In this document: piece after piece, positions 11,158-21,185 of the stretch
How positions within the stretch are numbered: the stretch's first letter is position 1
Layout of the letters: each line of letters starts with the position of its first letter
Source: Undaria pinnatifida
Lineage: Eukaryota > Sar > Phaeophyceae > Laminariales > Alariaceae
Assembly (NCBI GenBank): GCA_012845835.1
Contig: JABAKD010000013.1
Location: 10,735,201-10,799,200, forward strand
Length of the DNA: 64,000 nt
Reading direction: 5' to 3'
Program-made: the position numbers and the translations under genes
Notes under the pieces: generated by a model
Databases searched by the model: none
What the model was told of the DNA's origin: nothing
Seen by the model: the letters and a program-made list of their open reading frames with translations, nothing else

Positions 11158-12370
11158 GCAATGTTATACTAACCAAACAGTGGAACCACGGGTAAAGAGG
11201 CTCAGCTGATGTGCTAAACAGAACAGTCGCCGCTATTTCTGCGCATACCCAACATAATCTACTCTTGTTCTCAAAACAACGGCAGATCAACAGCTTTCTT
11301 TGTTTTGCCCCGGACGAATCAACTTTTGGGTTATGGCCCGGTGATCACCTTTACTTTAGGGCGAATCTAGCTCCCGAGGGATACCTTTGCCTTCTAACGA
11401 AGCACAACACAGCCTCTCGCTAGTCGTTTGGTTAGACAACTCTTTGTTTCCCGGGTCAGGTTCAACTCCTTGTTGTCACGATGATGATGGTAAGATCAGC
11501 TTATTTTTCCGATGTTCCTTTGCCTCACAGTGTGCTTGTCAAGTTCTTTTTATTATTGATGTTCCAAGATCTTAGCCCTTCTGAAATTCAACCGACCCAA
11601 GCAAACACACAATAACACTGCCTTGCCGTATGTCCTCTCTCGACAGCCCTCACTCTTCTGCGGTACGCCGCTTGGTTCAACCCTAGATTCTCCGACCTCG
11701 CTGCTTCTACCTCGATCGATGCCGACGAACTTCTACCTCGATCGCTGCCGACGATGGTGCTGCTAGACCCGGTGCTTCAGACGCTCTGATCCCGGGAGAG
11801 GGGGGGATCAGCTCAAAACTCTCGTATAACAAGCTGCTAAATGTTAACTCTCTACCTCATTATTAATTCTGACCAATCACGTATCTCGAACTTCTCATCT
11901 TCAGGCCCTCGGACCAACTCCTAATCACAGTCTCGGCCCCCAAAAAAACACAACTTGCCATGCTTCTCAAACGTAAACCAATCATTGTGCTTTTAATTAT
12001 TCCAGTAGTTTGTCCGCTCGCTTTTGTACGTCCAAGTATCCTTATAGTACCGTTTCAGCTCACGTTCATACAAACCAGAATTCTTACTCACTGTTGTGAA
12101 CTAAACCGACCCTCTAGAACACCGTGAACCTTTTCTTAACGATATTTCTTCCTGCCTGTTGCGACCAAAAATCAATATCCGTCAACTCAAGATCGTGCTC
12201 TTCTCACACAAACGGTCCTATTCTACCTGATTTCCGAATCTCCTTTCCTTCTTATTCAGCGGTCACGTACGCAAAACGAATCTCGCGCCATTCCTCCTAA
12301 AATCCTACGTGCGTACCAAAATTGTCGACAGGGGCTCAGCACGTTCCTTGTTTTGTTCTGCCAACCTACG
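11158..12370 (+). mobile_element. Foldback element 3, right part missing
   Basis: Forward arm at about 11158-11756, followed by the centre block at 11757-12370 that matches 8409-9040 in order. The match stops near 12367, where the sequence changes to an unrelated 127 bp and then to the direct repeat of the tyrosine-recombinase element. The right arm is not found before 18.6 kb, so this copy is truncated or was interrupted. Confidence 0.65.
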
Positions 12371-12497
12371 ACACCCGGGCGGCTGCATACCGCCCCCTAG
12401 GTACGTGTAGCTAACAGCAACGAACACTCTCCCGCGTTGCTGCGACCGCCTCATTTCCCTTCCACTGACTCCCTCAAAAGCACGGGTGGGTGGGTGG

Positions 12498-12732
12498 GAA
12501 ATCAGCCAGTCTATCACACCTTGAACTTGTCTCGCTGACGATGCTTCTCTCTTCTCTGCGTGCTTCGCTTGCTAGTCAGCAACAAGACAGACTGATCCAA
12601 GGTTCCCTTTGCTATACCAGGACAAGTACAAGTAACCACCCGCGTTAATCTCATTGGTCAACGTGCAATAACCCCCAAACTTCTTCCGTACATACGAAAC
12701 CCTTATTTTCTCGTGCCCAGATAATAATACGC
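12498..12732. repeat. Direct repeat B, left copy
   Basis: Begins GAAATCAGCCAG and ends ATAATAATACGC. It matches 18176-18409 with few substitutions (for example CTTCTCTC against CTTTTCTC). It flanks the recombinase end of the retrotransposon. Immediately inside it, at about 12774-12825, a GC-rich inverted repeat (GGAGCATGGGG against GGGGCTGCTCC) could form a strong hairpin. Confidence 0.85.
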
Positions 12733-13146
12733 TTTGTATTTTGCTTTCGAAGTTGTATCATATTATTGCGCACCCCCCGCTCGGAGCATGGGGGGCGGAG
12801 AGAGGGGCAGCCCCCCGGGGCTGCTCCAACAACAGCCCCACGCTATCGTCCGTAACCCTGAGTCAAGTTCCATCCCAACAGGCAATGTCGAGCTTTCGAC
12901 GCCAGCCTCCAATAATGGTATTTGGCTCAGCTTACGGACGCATTGCGTCCGTCCCCTACCCCCTTTGCTGTACCCCTAGGATGCGCACGTCAAGATCCAA
13001 CTAATTTCTATCCGCTTGGCACAAATGATAAGGTTGCGTACTAGCTGAAGTAGTTACGTCGACTTCTATCCCTCCAGCTTTGGAATGGGGTTAACTTGCC
13101 CCCAGTCTGTACCCTGCCCCGGCTGGATCCCGTTACCCATCCCCTC

Positions 13147-14098
13147 CTAGGCCATTAAATTTGCTACCCGGCTGGCATCCTTCCCGTGGCTACGAACGTA
13201 CGCCTTATTTGCATCAGACGCCCACCGGCCCTCCCGTTGCAACGTATCTGGGGAGGCACCCCTTGCTGATAAGTGCGTTGCGCCCCCAATTCTAAGGGAG
13301 TGTAGGGCGTACTCATCCGCCCGCACGCCCGCCAACGCAACCACTTCTCGCAGGGCTACCGTCGCTTGTTGTTTCGTCCACATGGACCATCCACCACCAC
13401 CACTGCCATACGCCACAAGAGGAGCCGATGAGGGCAAAAACAAACAACAAGACATCAACTTGAGCATTAGATCGACAGCACCGCCACCGGCCCCCTCGGG
13501 CCTTGGTGCACCCGCCCGAACGCGCGAAATAACCGCCCCGTTGCGCAACTTGTCGCCCTTATACCCACGAAATCGAACCTCGACGCGGTCGGCTGTTGAC
13601 CACTGCGCCACCCCCAACTGTACCCGACCGCGAAAGAAAGCCACGTCTGCCCGCCGTAAACAATACGTTTCGTGGATGCGCGACCGGGTTTCCACGAACA
13701 TTTCGGACGCGCGAGTCAAAACAAAACGACGCACACAACGCAAGCCACAACACGCGCCCCCCGTTACGCCAAGCAGGGATCAAAGTTTCGCCAGCAAGCA
13801 ACATAGCCCACGACACGGGCCGACGCACGGTCGCCTGATTACCCACTTCGGCATGCGAGCGCGCCGCACCTTTGAGGGCGCTCGGGATGACGGGGTGAGA
13901 TGTGTCGAGCTCGAAACCCCGTGAAATGCGATGAAAAAACTTGATGGCCGACAAATGGCTTTCGATGGTCGCCGACCGCAGTTTCCTGGTAGCAAACGCG
14001 TATGCTACGTATTCGAACAAATGCCACACGTTGGTCATATCGTCAATGCCGCGATCAAGAAAGACGGGAGCACAGAACGTACCCGAAAGTCTACCCAT
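13147..14098 (-). pseudogene. Tyrosine recombinase of the YR retrotransposon
   Basis: The N-terminal core-binding region reads NVWHLFEYVAYAFATRKL and SATIESHLSAIKFFHRIS (14098-13720). The catalytic region continues in a different frame from about 13715: TRASEMFVET holds the first Arg, ALHSLRIGGATHLSARG (13278-13307) holds the H-X-X-R pair, and GRWASDANKAYVRSH holds the nucleophilic Tyr (near 13196). One frameshift separates the first half from the second. It would integrate circular cDNA without making a target duplication. All four catalytic positions I looked for are intact. Confidence 0.87.
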
Positions 14099-14738
14099 GC
14101 TCCAAAATGCCCCAAATAAGCTCGTTCAGTCGAGGCCGCAACGGCGTGTCGCATGAGTCCGAGGCCAACACCGAAGTACATAGAAAAATGCCCATGGTCC
14201 CCAGTTCCCGAACCTGCCACGGGATGTTGGGACGAACGGCGCGCAAATTATCAAGAACGGAGCCTCGATCCCAGCGAGAGATACCGTCGGCGGCAACGTT
14301 GTGGATATCACGCACATGCGTGGCCTCGAAATGCCATCCGGATGACACTTCGAGAACGCCGAGGAGACGCATGAGGGCATCGGAACGCGGTTCCAGCCCC
14401 CCTCGATACCGCCGCACCCAATGCACGGCGGCCTCGTTGTCTCCCCGCAACAAAGCACAATCTCCCGTCGCTGACGGGAGATCGGCACACGAAGACACTA
14501 AGACAAAGGCCGACACAACCATGCCCAAAAGCTCAAGCACGTTGATAGATAAGTCGTCCACGTCGCAGACGGACTTACTCGAGCCACAAAACCGTGACTG
14601 TTCCTGGGCTGTGAGATCATAGCGCCAGTAAACACCGGTTTCGAGACAATATCCCCCGACGGCGATTTTGGACGCGTCCGAGAACAACGTACGTTGTGCC
14701 GGGCGCTCCAGCAAATGATACATCAGCGCCGACAGCAC
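14091..14738 (-). pseudogene. RNase H domain of the YR retrotransposon
   Basis: A 215-codon open frame that continues the reverse transcriptase frame. Catalytic motifs are visible: FSDASKIAVGGY (first Asp), INVLELLGMVVSA (Glu), RGDNEAAVHWV (Asp) and THVRDIHNVAADGISRWD (His and last Asp). It would remove the RNA strand during cDNA synthesis. The last 70 or so codons (VLDNLRAVRPNIPWQ onward) act as linker towards the recombinase, which begins in another frame. Confidence 0.85.
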
Positions 14739-16130
14739 CCCGCCGCGCGCGTCAACACCTTAGTCAACCAACCACCGCCAGAACTCGAGATCCGCATGGA
14801 ACTCGGGCCCAAGGGCAACACGCCGCCCCGGATTGGCCATTCGGCCAGCGAAGTGATCACCGGCAGCGATGCGCGGCATCCCAACCGAAGCCAACAAACG
14901 ATGCACGAAGAAAGACCCGGGACGAACGGCAAAAGAGATGTGCATGAGGAAGCCCGCCAACTGCGACACCTGCTTCGCTGAAGCATAGGTGCAGGTCGAG
15001 GGCCACTCCGCTAAAAGCAATCGCAGCTTGAGGCGCCTATGTGGCGGCGCCGTCACCGTAAGCGCCTCTGTGTCCACCAACCAGCCCACACTTCAAGACG
15101 CGTGTCCCAATTAGTGATTTTGCTGGCGGACAACAGAGGAGGGTCGGACGCGCCACGTACGCCCAACAAGCGAAAGTGGTCCGACGCCAATGACTGCACA
15201 GCCCGCATAGAGCGACGACCGTTCGGCCACCACTGAACCTCGACAAGAATGCCATTGTCTACGTAGTACCGCACGAAAAAACGACTCCCGGCGTAGCCGC
15301 CGCTACCGGAAACGCTTCGACAATCGCGAGGGAGGGACGTAACCGACCCCCCCCGCGGCGGGGCAAGACGCACATGTTCGACGGCAGCTGTGGGAATGCT
15401 CCAGCGCCGAAGCCATCAGCCCCCAGAACCCGGGACTACTACGCCACCCGAATTGCAAGCGAAGATCCACAACTATGTATTCGCCCACCGCGTACCCAAA
15501 CACCGGCGCCCCTACCGGGTCAACTAAGACTTGACGATAGGCGTCTTTCACGTCAACGCGGCAGAGGGCGATTCTAGCTGTGGGACCGTGCAACTGCCGC
15601 AAAAACAACACCCGTAACAACACATCCCGAAATACGTGACCGAGCTCGCAGGAGGGGGCGAAGGAAAAATCGGTATCGTCGTTAACGCTGGAATGGCCGC
15701 CCGCGCGTGCAAACGTGAGATCGTGCATGATGCAAAACTTAGGCTTAAGCACGACGGCCAACGGCGAAATACATAAACCCGGAATATCGGACGCGGAACT
15801 TAATTTAAACACCAAAGCCCGACCGTGCACAACGTCAGTACATATATTTTGGTGAACAGCAACGGCATGAGGGGCGACGCTCGGGTGGTTACCGTATGCA
15901 AGCTCAGCAGTCAGATTACCCCCCCGTGCAACACACACCGGGGAGCCCGGTGCCAAAACGCGGAGCAACTGGTCAACACGAGGGAAGTTCTTGACGGTAC
16001 CAAACCAATGACGAACGATTATGAGGATGAATTTGTGGGGCAATGCGAGCGAATCCGACAGCGGACGCAAACAATTCAACACTGCCGGCACAGGCACGCA
16101 AAAGAGACGACCCCGCGCTGGCAACCACAT
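14739..16130 (-). pseudogene. Reverse transcriptase of the YR retrotransposon
   Basis: Motifs in order: ISPLAVVLKPKFCIMHDLTF (fingers), RVDVKDAYRQV with the first catalytic Asp (near 15550), LRLQFGWRSSPGFWGLMAS, then RYYVDNGILVEVQWW (near 15260), which occupies the YXDD position but reads YVDN, and finally LLLAEWPSTCTYASAKQVSQ and RPGSFFVHRLLAS in the thumb/connection. The frame changes near 15370 and again near 15085, so at least two frameshifts break it. The block is followed in frame by RNase H. The enzyme would copy element RNA into cDNA. The second catalytic Asp is replaced by Asn; whether that is family-typical or damage cannot be decided from one copy. Confidence 0.85.
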
Positions 16131-16633
16131 CGAGATTCGCGGAACCTGTTGACGATACCGACCGCATTACGCTATCCTGCGCGACGCGCCACGCCTCAAC
16201 CGCCGAATCCAACTGTGCGTGCGCGCGCTCGCCGTCGGTCGAGCCGTGTCCGCACCCCCAGTCAAAATCCGAACGTCGCACACGTTCACTATGGCTAACT
16301 GTGTCTCCGCGCGCGACCGATAAGCCCGTTCCTACAATGCGCGCCGAAACAAACGTACACGCACGCGCGCGCTCCCCATGGTCACCTCTATTCCCGAATA
16401 TGACGGATCCCGGAGCAACGGGTGCACGCTCTCGCCCAACGCCGCCTTCGCTCGCCAGCGCCTCCAACGCACGCCCCCGCAACCCGCCCGTGACTCCGCG
16501 GGCTGCTGGTACGGTCAGCGTTCCGCCAACGTCGACCGTCGACGCAACCCCCCCACCAACCGCCAACGCCGCCGCCGCGCCCCCCGAGATTGGACCCAAC
16601 ACGCGGCCGCCACTCTCAATTGTTGACGCAGCC

Positions 16634-18050
16634 GCTACATCCACCGCCGGTGCCGCAGCTGCGCCCGCAAAGGTTGGCCCCACCTGGCGGCAGGGCCCGT
16701 GTCTTCATCCAGAACCAGAACCAGCGCCTCTACCCCCCTCGCCCCCCCTGTTGCCCCCCGCGGGGAGGACCGGCCGCAACGACAACGCCCGCGACCCTCC
16801 GCCCGCCGCCGCCACGCTTCCACCTCCTTCCTCCCTGCGAGCGGGTGGAGATGGCGATGATGCCGAGGCCGCGGGGGCCTCGTGCAGGAACTTACACGGA
16901 GACCAGTTGCATTTACCGGTGCGCGCGAACACCCGGCAGGCCTGGGGAAGACTTGAATTGGCCTTTCCCTTGGACCCGGGCGACCCAGCGGGGGGAGCGG
17001 TTGCCCTCCGCTTGGTGGGCCTGTCTGCGCCGGAACCGATGCTGCTGAGTACGAGCCGGAGAACCTCCGCCCCCGCCGCGGCTAAATTCGAGAGTGCGTA
17101 CGAAGGCGGGCATGGGTGGGGGGTCGAACGCCGTGCCAGCTGGGGGAGGGACAATAGCAGGGGAAGACCGTTGCGCAGCACGCATGAGCTAACTCACCCA
17201 CAAAGCGATGTCGCGGTTAACCATGTCACATAGCACTGCATGCGGTTTCTGGGACGGACAGTATGCTGTAGTTGCTGAAGGTGTGCGCACGCAAGCCCAT
17301 GACCGCCACCGTAACCGCGTCGCCGAGGGCGTTGACCCGCGCCAGACAGGGGAGATCGTCGGCGACCCCGGGCGAAAGACCCACAGAAATAATCGCAACG
17401 ACGTCCAATCTCAAGAGATCGAGACGGTCAGCGACCATTAGGGAGTGCCTGATGGGCCCGTCCACGCGGGGCCCATAAGCCCCGACGTCAAAGTAACTGA
17501 AAGACCGAAGCTGGGACGCGACGTTGGCGGTCACGTGGATGGCCTTCCCCACAAACGACTGCAGGTCAGCGGGAGAGTCCCCGAGGTTCGGGGGGATACG
17601 CCCTCGAATAATCCACAGCTTCCTAGCTGTGTTGACCTTGTTCCAAGTGGTCATTTCGGTGGCGAGTTGTGCTTTTCGGCGCTGCCCCTCCTGAGCGTCG
17701 CCGTCGTCTCGGGAGGCTACCCTACCAGAGTTGTTCTCCATGAACTGTCGAACCATGATGTCTAGATCAGCTACCTGATCAGTACAGGCAGCCGCTGCCT
17801 CGCGGGAGGAAGAGGCGATTGCCGATAACTCGGCAAAATTGTCGTCGAGGCGCTTATGGACCCGCGCGAATTCGGCTTCAACCTGTCAGGCCCACGTGGC
17901 CCAGTCATCTGAAGGCAAGGCCGCACCGACCGCTGGCGTCCCGGAGGAGGAACCCGAGCCCGCGAGAGCTGCAGCGGCCCGGGCACCCAGAGTATCCTCT
18001 GCCTCAGCGCTGGCGGCGGCACGCGCCGCGGCACCCGGCGAATCACCCAT
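16634..18050 (-). pseudogene. gag-like protein of the YR retrotransposon, with CCCH zinc finger
   Basis: The likely start is the ATG at 18050, opening an Ala/Ser-rich N terminus (MGDSPGAAARAAASAEAEDT). One in-frame TGA lies near 17887. The same frame then resumes as EAEFARVHKRLDDNFAELSA and runs to about 17226, giving a helical, coiled-coil-like region followed by a globular part (TWNKVNTARKLWIIRG). Further on, in a shifted frame at 17181-16705, the segment CRVFARTGKCNWSPCKFLHE is a CCCH zinc finger (C-X8-C-X5-C-X3-H). A CCCH finger in place of the usual CCHC knuckle would be the RNA-binding part of the particle protein. The C-terminal stretch is Pro/Ser/Gly/Ala-rich, with no firm end. Confidence 0.6.
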
Positions 18051-18175
18051 CGTCGAACAGACAGCCCGCAGCGCTCGCCACCGCAGTAGTCACAGCGAAT
18101 TATCACCACGGCAGTCACCACGGCAATCCCGTCGAAGTCTCACAGCAGCAGTCGCAGCGAAGCTCACTTGCAGCA

Positions 18176-18409
18176 GAAATCAGCCAGTTTATCACACCTT
18201 GAACTTGTCTCGCTGACGATGCTTTTCTCTTCTCTGCGTGCTTCGCTTGCCAGTCAGCAACAAGACAGACTGATCCAAGGTTCCCTTTGCTATACCAGGA
18301 CAAGTACAAGTAACCACCCGCGTTGATCTCATTGGTCAACGTGCAATAACCCCCAAACTTCTTCCGTACATACAAAACCCTTATTTTCTCGTCCTCGATA
18401 ATAATACGC
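18176..18409. repeat. Direct repeat B, right copy
   Basis: Near-identical to 12498-12732 in the same orientation. It lies about 125 bp upstream of the gag start codon on the - strand, so it would contain the promoter of the retrotransposon. Confidence 0.85.
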
Positions 18410-18597
18410 AAACGGTCCTATTCTATCTGATTTCCGAATCTCCTTTCCTTCTTATTCAGCGGTCACGTACGCAACACGAATCTCGCGCCATTCCTCATAA
18501 AATCCTACGTACGTACCAAAAGTGTCGACAGGGGCTCAGCACGTTCCTTGTTTTGTTCTGCCGACCTAAACAGCCGATCCTAATGTTTCATACAAGA
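18409..18597. repeat. Block A, outer right copy
   Basis: AAACGGTCCTATTCTATCTG through GTTCTGCCGACCTAAACAG matches 12209-12370 and about 8860-9040. It abuts repeat B with no gap. Its presence in foldback element 2 links that family to the retrotransposon. Confidence 0.75.
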
Positions 18598-19116
18598 GCT
18601 CCGCTCCGCGGGCAGCTGACGCCGCCCGCTACGCTCGCGCAAAGCAAGCAAGAATGCAACTAAAAACATGTTAAGGGGGCAGAAAGAAGAGACCCATGAT
18701 TTGGTGCGAACAGCGATTTGATAATGCCAAGAGCTGCTTAGAGCAAATTGCCCTGTTGTGCTCAGCTGTGCTGTGTGCTTTTGTTACCGGTGTTACGTTC
18801 TGATCGGCAGTACGGGGGTAATTTGCGTGGGGGAAAAAACAGGGGGGCGTGAAAGATCAAATACATGTAGAAAAAGAAAAAAGAAAAAAAGTAGTACACA
18901 ACAACACGTATTATACCCGGTACTGCTCTATGTTCGAAAGAAAGCACACAGCGCAGCACGACACAGCACCGCAGCGAAGGGCACGGCACCGCACTGCATG
19001 GCTCCGCACGGCGCTACGCTGCGCTGCTGGGCTATATATAGCCGGATTGATCTGAGCTGGGCGTGCATATTGTGATCCAACAGCGTAGTACCTGATGATA
19101 TGTACAAACCTGGTGT
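18598..19116. other. No gene seen
   Basis: Contains a GC-rich inverted motif near 18600-18650 (CGCGGGCAGC..GCTACGCTCGCG) and CACGGCACCGCACTG-type short repeats near 18960-19020. I see no coding signal. Confidence 0.6.
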
Positions 19117-19215
19117 AGTAGTACGGGTAGACTATGTGCTATAAGCCTCAAGGTCTTCTCGTTGGTTCGAATCCCGGTGTCATCGGGGAAAAAAAATTAT
19201 CATAAAAAAAATAAT
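19117..19215 (+). repeat. tRNA-derived SINE family S1, copy 1 (degenerate)
   Basis: The box B-like GGTTCGAATCCCGGTGTCATC is followed by an A-rich tail. The 5' half is diverged (TAGACTATGTGCTATAAGCC). Confidence 0.55.
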
Positions 19216-19221
19216 AGATAT

Positions 19222-19355
19222 CAATGTGACTTTGTGGTCTTCTAGTAGATAGACTGTCCGCTTATAAGCCTGGTTTTCGTTGGTTGAATCCAGGGGTCAT
19301 ATGAAAAAGGAATAATCCTCATAAAAAAATTGACATATATTTGTAAAAAATAGTA
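19222..19355 (+). repeat. tRNA-derived SINE family S1, copy 2
   Basis: Consensus layout: CAATGTGACTTTGTGG, then TCTAGTAGATAGACTGTCCG (box A region; GTCT/AGAC can form a D-stem), then CTTATAAGCC, a box B-like GTTGAATCC, GGTCAT and a tail of A-rich words with TGACATATATTTGT. A length near 135 bp and an internal RNA polymerase III-like promoter support a tRNA-derived SINE. Confidence 0.7.
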
Positions 19356-19376
19356 CTGGTAGATACACCACTGCTG

Positions 19377-19448
19377 CTGTCACATATTGTAGTCTAGTAC
19401 ATAGACTGTCCGCTTATAATCCTGGTGGCCTTCGCTGGTTCGAATCCT
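19377..19448 (+). repeat. tRNA-derived SINE family S1, copy 3, 3'-truncated
   Basis: TCTAGTACATAGACTGTCCG and CGCTGGTTCGAATCC are present. The copy stops at the left edge of the repeat G1 copy (19449), showing that G1 joined later or deleted the tail. Confidence 0.6.
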
Positions 19449-19884
19449 TTTCTTTCTACTGCTTTTCTTCGCGTGTTCCTGGCGCCATAGCCAGACGGTC
19501 AGAGGTGTGGGAGTGGGTTTTGAGGAGCCGCATCTTCCACTCATGGTCTAGTTCGTAGAACCGGAGTTTCCCCGAATCTCCCATATTTCTGCATATGCGA
19601 CTCATCATGGTGGGCTAGTGTTAAGATACGGCCTCGAAAGGCCTGTAATTATCCGAATTTGAGATCATTCGGATGGGTTTCGTATGATAAGGTTGGCGGT
19701 TTATATTCGGGAAAGTTAGGAATTGGATCGGAGGCACGTGCCTCCGATCTCAGAAGCTATCCCGGACTCTGGTGGAAACGAATAAAGCCATATATCTACG
19801 AAGGACACGAAAGTGAGTACTTTCCGAGGACCTGCTCAATTAGCAGACCTGCGGGGGGCACTCTGTGTCCCCCACCTTTAATTT
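19449..19884 (+). repeat. Repeat G1, copy 1, about 436 bp with central palindrome
   Basis: Near-identical inverted partner at 35783-36222. Both copies contain the perfect 24-bp palindrome at 19726-19749 (half-site GATCGGAGGCAC) and the smaller GGCCTCGAAAGGCC. An open frame of 75 codons is present in both copies but has no recognised domain. Confidence 0.8.
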
Positions 19885-19960
19885 AACAGGGTGTCATCGA
19901 AAAAAAAAAATGATCCTCATGAAAAGTCAATATTTATTTGTTAAACAAAAAAATAGAGAA

Positions 19961-20070
19961 TGCAATGTGACTTTGTGGTCTAGTAGATAGACTGTCCGCT
20001 TACAAGCCTGGTTTTCGTTGGTGAATCCTGGTGTCATCGGGGAAAAAAATGATCCTCTTAAAAAAATCGA
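19961..20070 (+). repeat. tRNA-derived SINE family S1, copy 4
   Basis: TGTGACTTTGTGGTCTAGTA, GATAGACTGTCCGCTTACAA, a weakened box B (TTGGTGAATCC), TGGTGTCATCGGGG and an A-rich tail. Confidence 0.65.
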
Positions 20071-20284
20071 TATATGGGTCACAGGTACACTTTCTACCGT
20101 TACGTAGACAGATCTTCTCGTGAAGATTTGTATGAACGGTAGCCGTTCCAGAGGTATTGGATATCGTGTGTTGTTGTACTAGAAGTGGTCGTGGAGTCTC
20201 CGTAGATTCTGATGACGGAGATCTCTGATGACGGAGAGGCGGGTAATCACGTTTCCCGCTGACAAGTAATCTCTGTCGACTCTC

Positions 20285-20760
20285 TGTTTTGCGTGCGAAG
20301 CACCTTTCGTTGCCTCAAGGCACCTCTATCGTTACCGTCGCTTGGTTCGCCGTCGAACCTTGCTCCAACCTGACGTGTCCTTCACGCTACGAAGAACAAG
20401 AAGAGAAGTAGTTGCCAGTTGCGAGTCGAACCTAGGTTACCCCAATCCCTCATCTGGCGTCGAAAAGGCTCGCTAGCTTGTGCCAACTTCGTTTTTTTTT
20501 TTTTTTTGTGCTTGGAAACGACGGCTCACAGGTTTGGTATGAGCGGGAAGGGGAAACGTTGCTTCGGCAGTATTGCACTTACCCAACTCCGCTCGTGATA
20601 ACGATAAGACAGGACGGTATTTTGCACACAAATCCAGGATTGCTGACTGCTGTTCAACGGTGAAAGTAGAGTCTACAAATGCTCTGGATAGTGGCGCGGC
20701 AACGAAAGGTGCTTCGCAGGCAAAACAGCGAGTCGAACGTGGGTTACCCCAATCCCTCAG
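20285..20760 (-). pseudogene. Ty3/gypsy pol relic between inverted and direct repeats
   Basis: On the - strand at about 20672-20510 the frame reads EQQSAILDLCAKYRPVLSLS, then AELGKCNTAEATFPLPAHTK and PVSRRFQ. This matches the linker that precedes the reverse transcriptase in Ty3/gypsy polyproteins (a ..Y..vfs..elG.......H.i...pv..r pattern). A run of 15 T at 20491-20506 follows. Flanking pieces are repeated: AGCACCTTTCGTTGCC (20300s) against GGCAACGAAAGGTGCTTCG (20700s) inverted, and GTTACCCCAATCCCTCA twice in direct orientation. Only a small scrap of the element remains. Family assignment rests on a short stretch. Confidence 0.5.
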
Positions 20761-20923
20761 ATGCACATTTTATATAAAAATTGAAAAACGTCAGCTGTGA
20801 GTACTACCGATTGAATGGTTGAAACTCAACTTTGCAAGCTGCGTGATACATCTATGTTTCGCTAATATACAGTAGTAGTAGTTGCACATAAAAAAATAGT
20901 ACTGGTAGATACCACTGCGGCTG

Positions 20924-21025
20924 TGACATTGTGGTCTAGTAGATAGACTGTCCGTTTATAATCCTGACCTTCGCTGGTTCGAATCTGGGTGTCATCGGAA
21001 AAAAAAATGTTCCACATGAAAAATC
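20924..21025 (+). repeat. tRNA-derived SINE family S1, copy 5
   Basis: GACATTGTGGTCTAGTAGAT, AGACTGTCCGTTTATAATCC, GCTGGTTCGAATCTGGGTGT. The first six bases GACATT can pair with GGTGTC to give an acceptor-like stem, the clearest tRNA resemblance in the family. No convincing anticodon stem. Confidence 0.7.
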
Positions 21026-21058
21026 GATACCTTGGTAGTTATTCATCAATTTTATTTG

Positions 21059-21185
21059 TATCAATGTGACGCTGTGGTCTAGTAGATAGACTGTCCGCTT
21101 ATAAGCTTGGTCTTCGGTGGTTCGAATCTGGGTGTCATCGGAAAAAAAAGTGATCCCAATAAAAAAATCGATATATATCCGTATT
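21059..21185 (+). repeat. tRNA-derived SINE family S1, copy 6
   Basis: CAATGTGACGCTGTGGTCTA, GTAGATAGACTGTCCGCTTA, GGTGGTTCGAATCTGGGTGT and a tail ATCCCAATAAAAAAATCGAT. It begins 35 bp after the tail of copy 5, a near head-to-tail pair. Confidence 0.72.

Larger units (their letters stand above)
12209..18597 (-). mobile_element. DIRS/Ngaro-like tyrosine-recombinase retrotransposon
   Basis: The order on the - strand is gag, reverse transcriptase, RNase H, tyrosine recombinase, which defines YR retrotransposons. There is no aspartic protease or DDE integrase signal. Direct repeats of about 235 bp (12498-12732 and 18176-18409) bracket the coding part. A second block of about 160-190 bp occurs outside them on both sides (12209-12370 and 18409-18597) and a third time inside foldback element 2 (about 8860-9040). 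The frames contain several stops and shifts, so the copy is dead. The repeat arrangement is not exactly the split-repeat pattern of Ngaro nor the inverted-repeat pattern of DIRS-1, so I keep the subclass open. Confidence 0.8.

Noticed and set aside
13382-13924. Long + strand frames across 13.4-17.2 kb (up to 396 codons)
   Set aside because: They are shadows of the - strand gag, RT, RNase H and recombinase, which carry the recognisable motifs. The GC-rich composition keeps opposite frames open.
20924-21000. A functional tRNA in SINE family S1
   Set aside because: Acceptor-like and D-like pairings exist, but there is no five-pair anticodon stem, and seven copies with poly-A-like tails point to a SINE.
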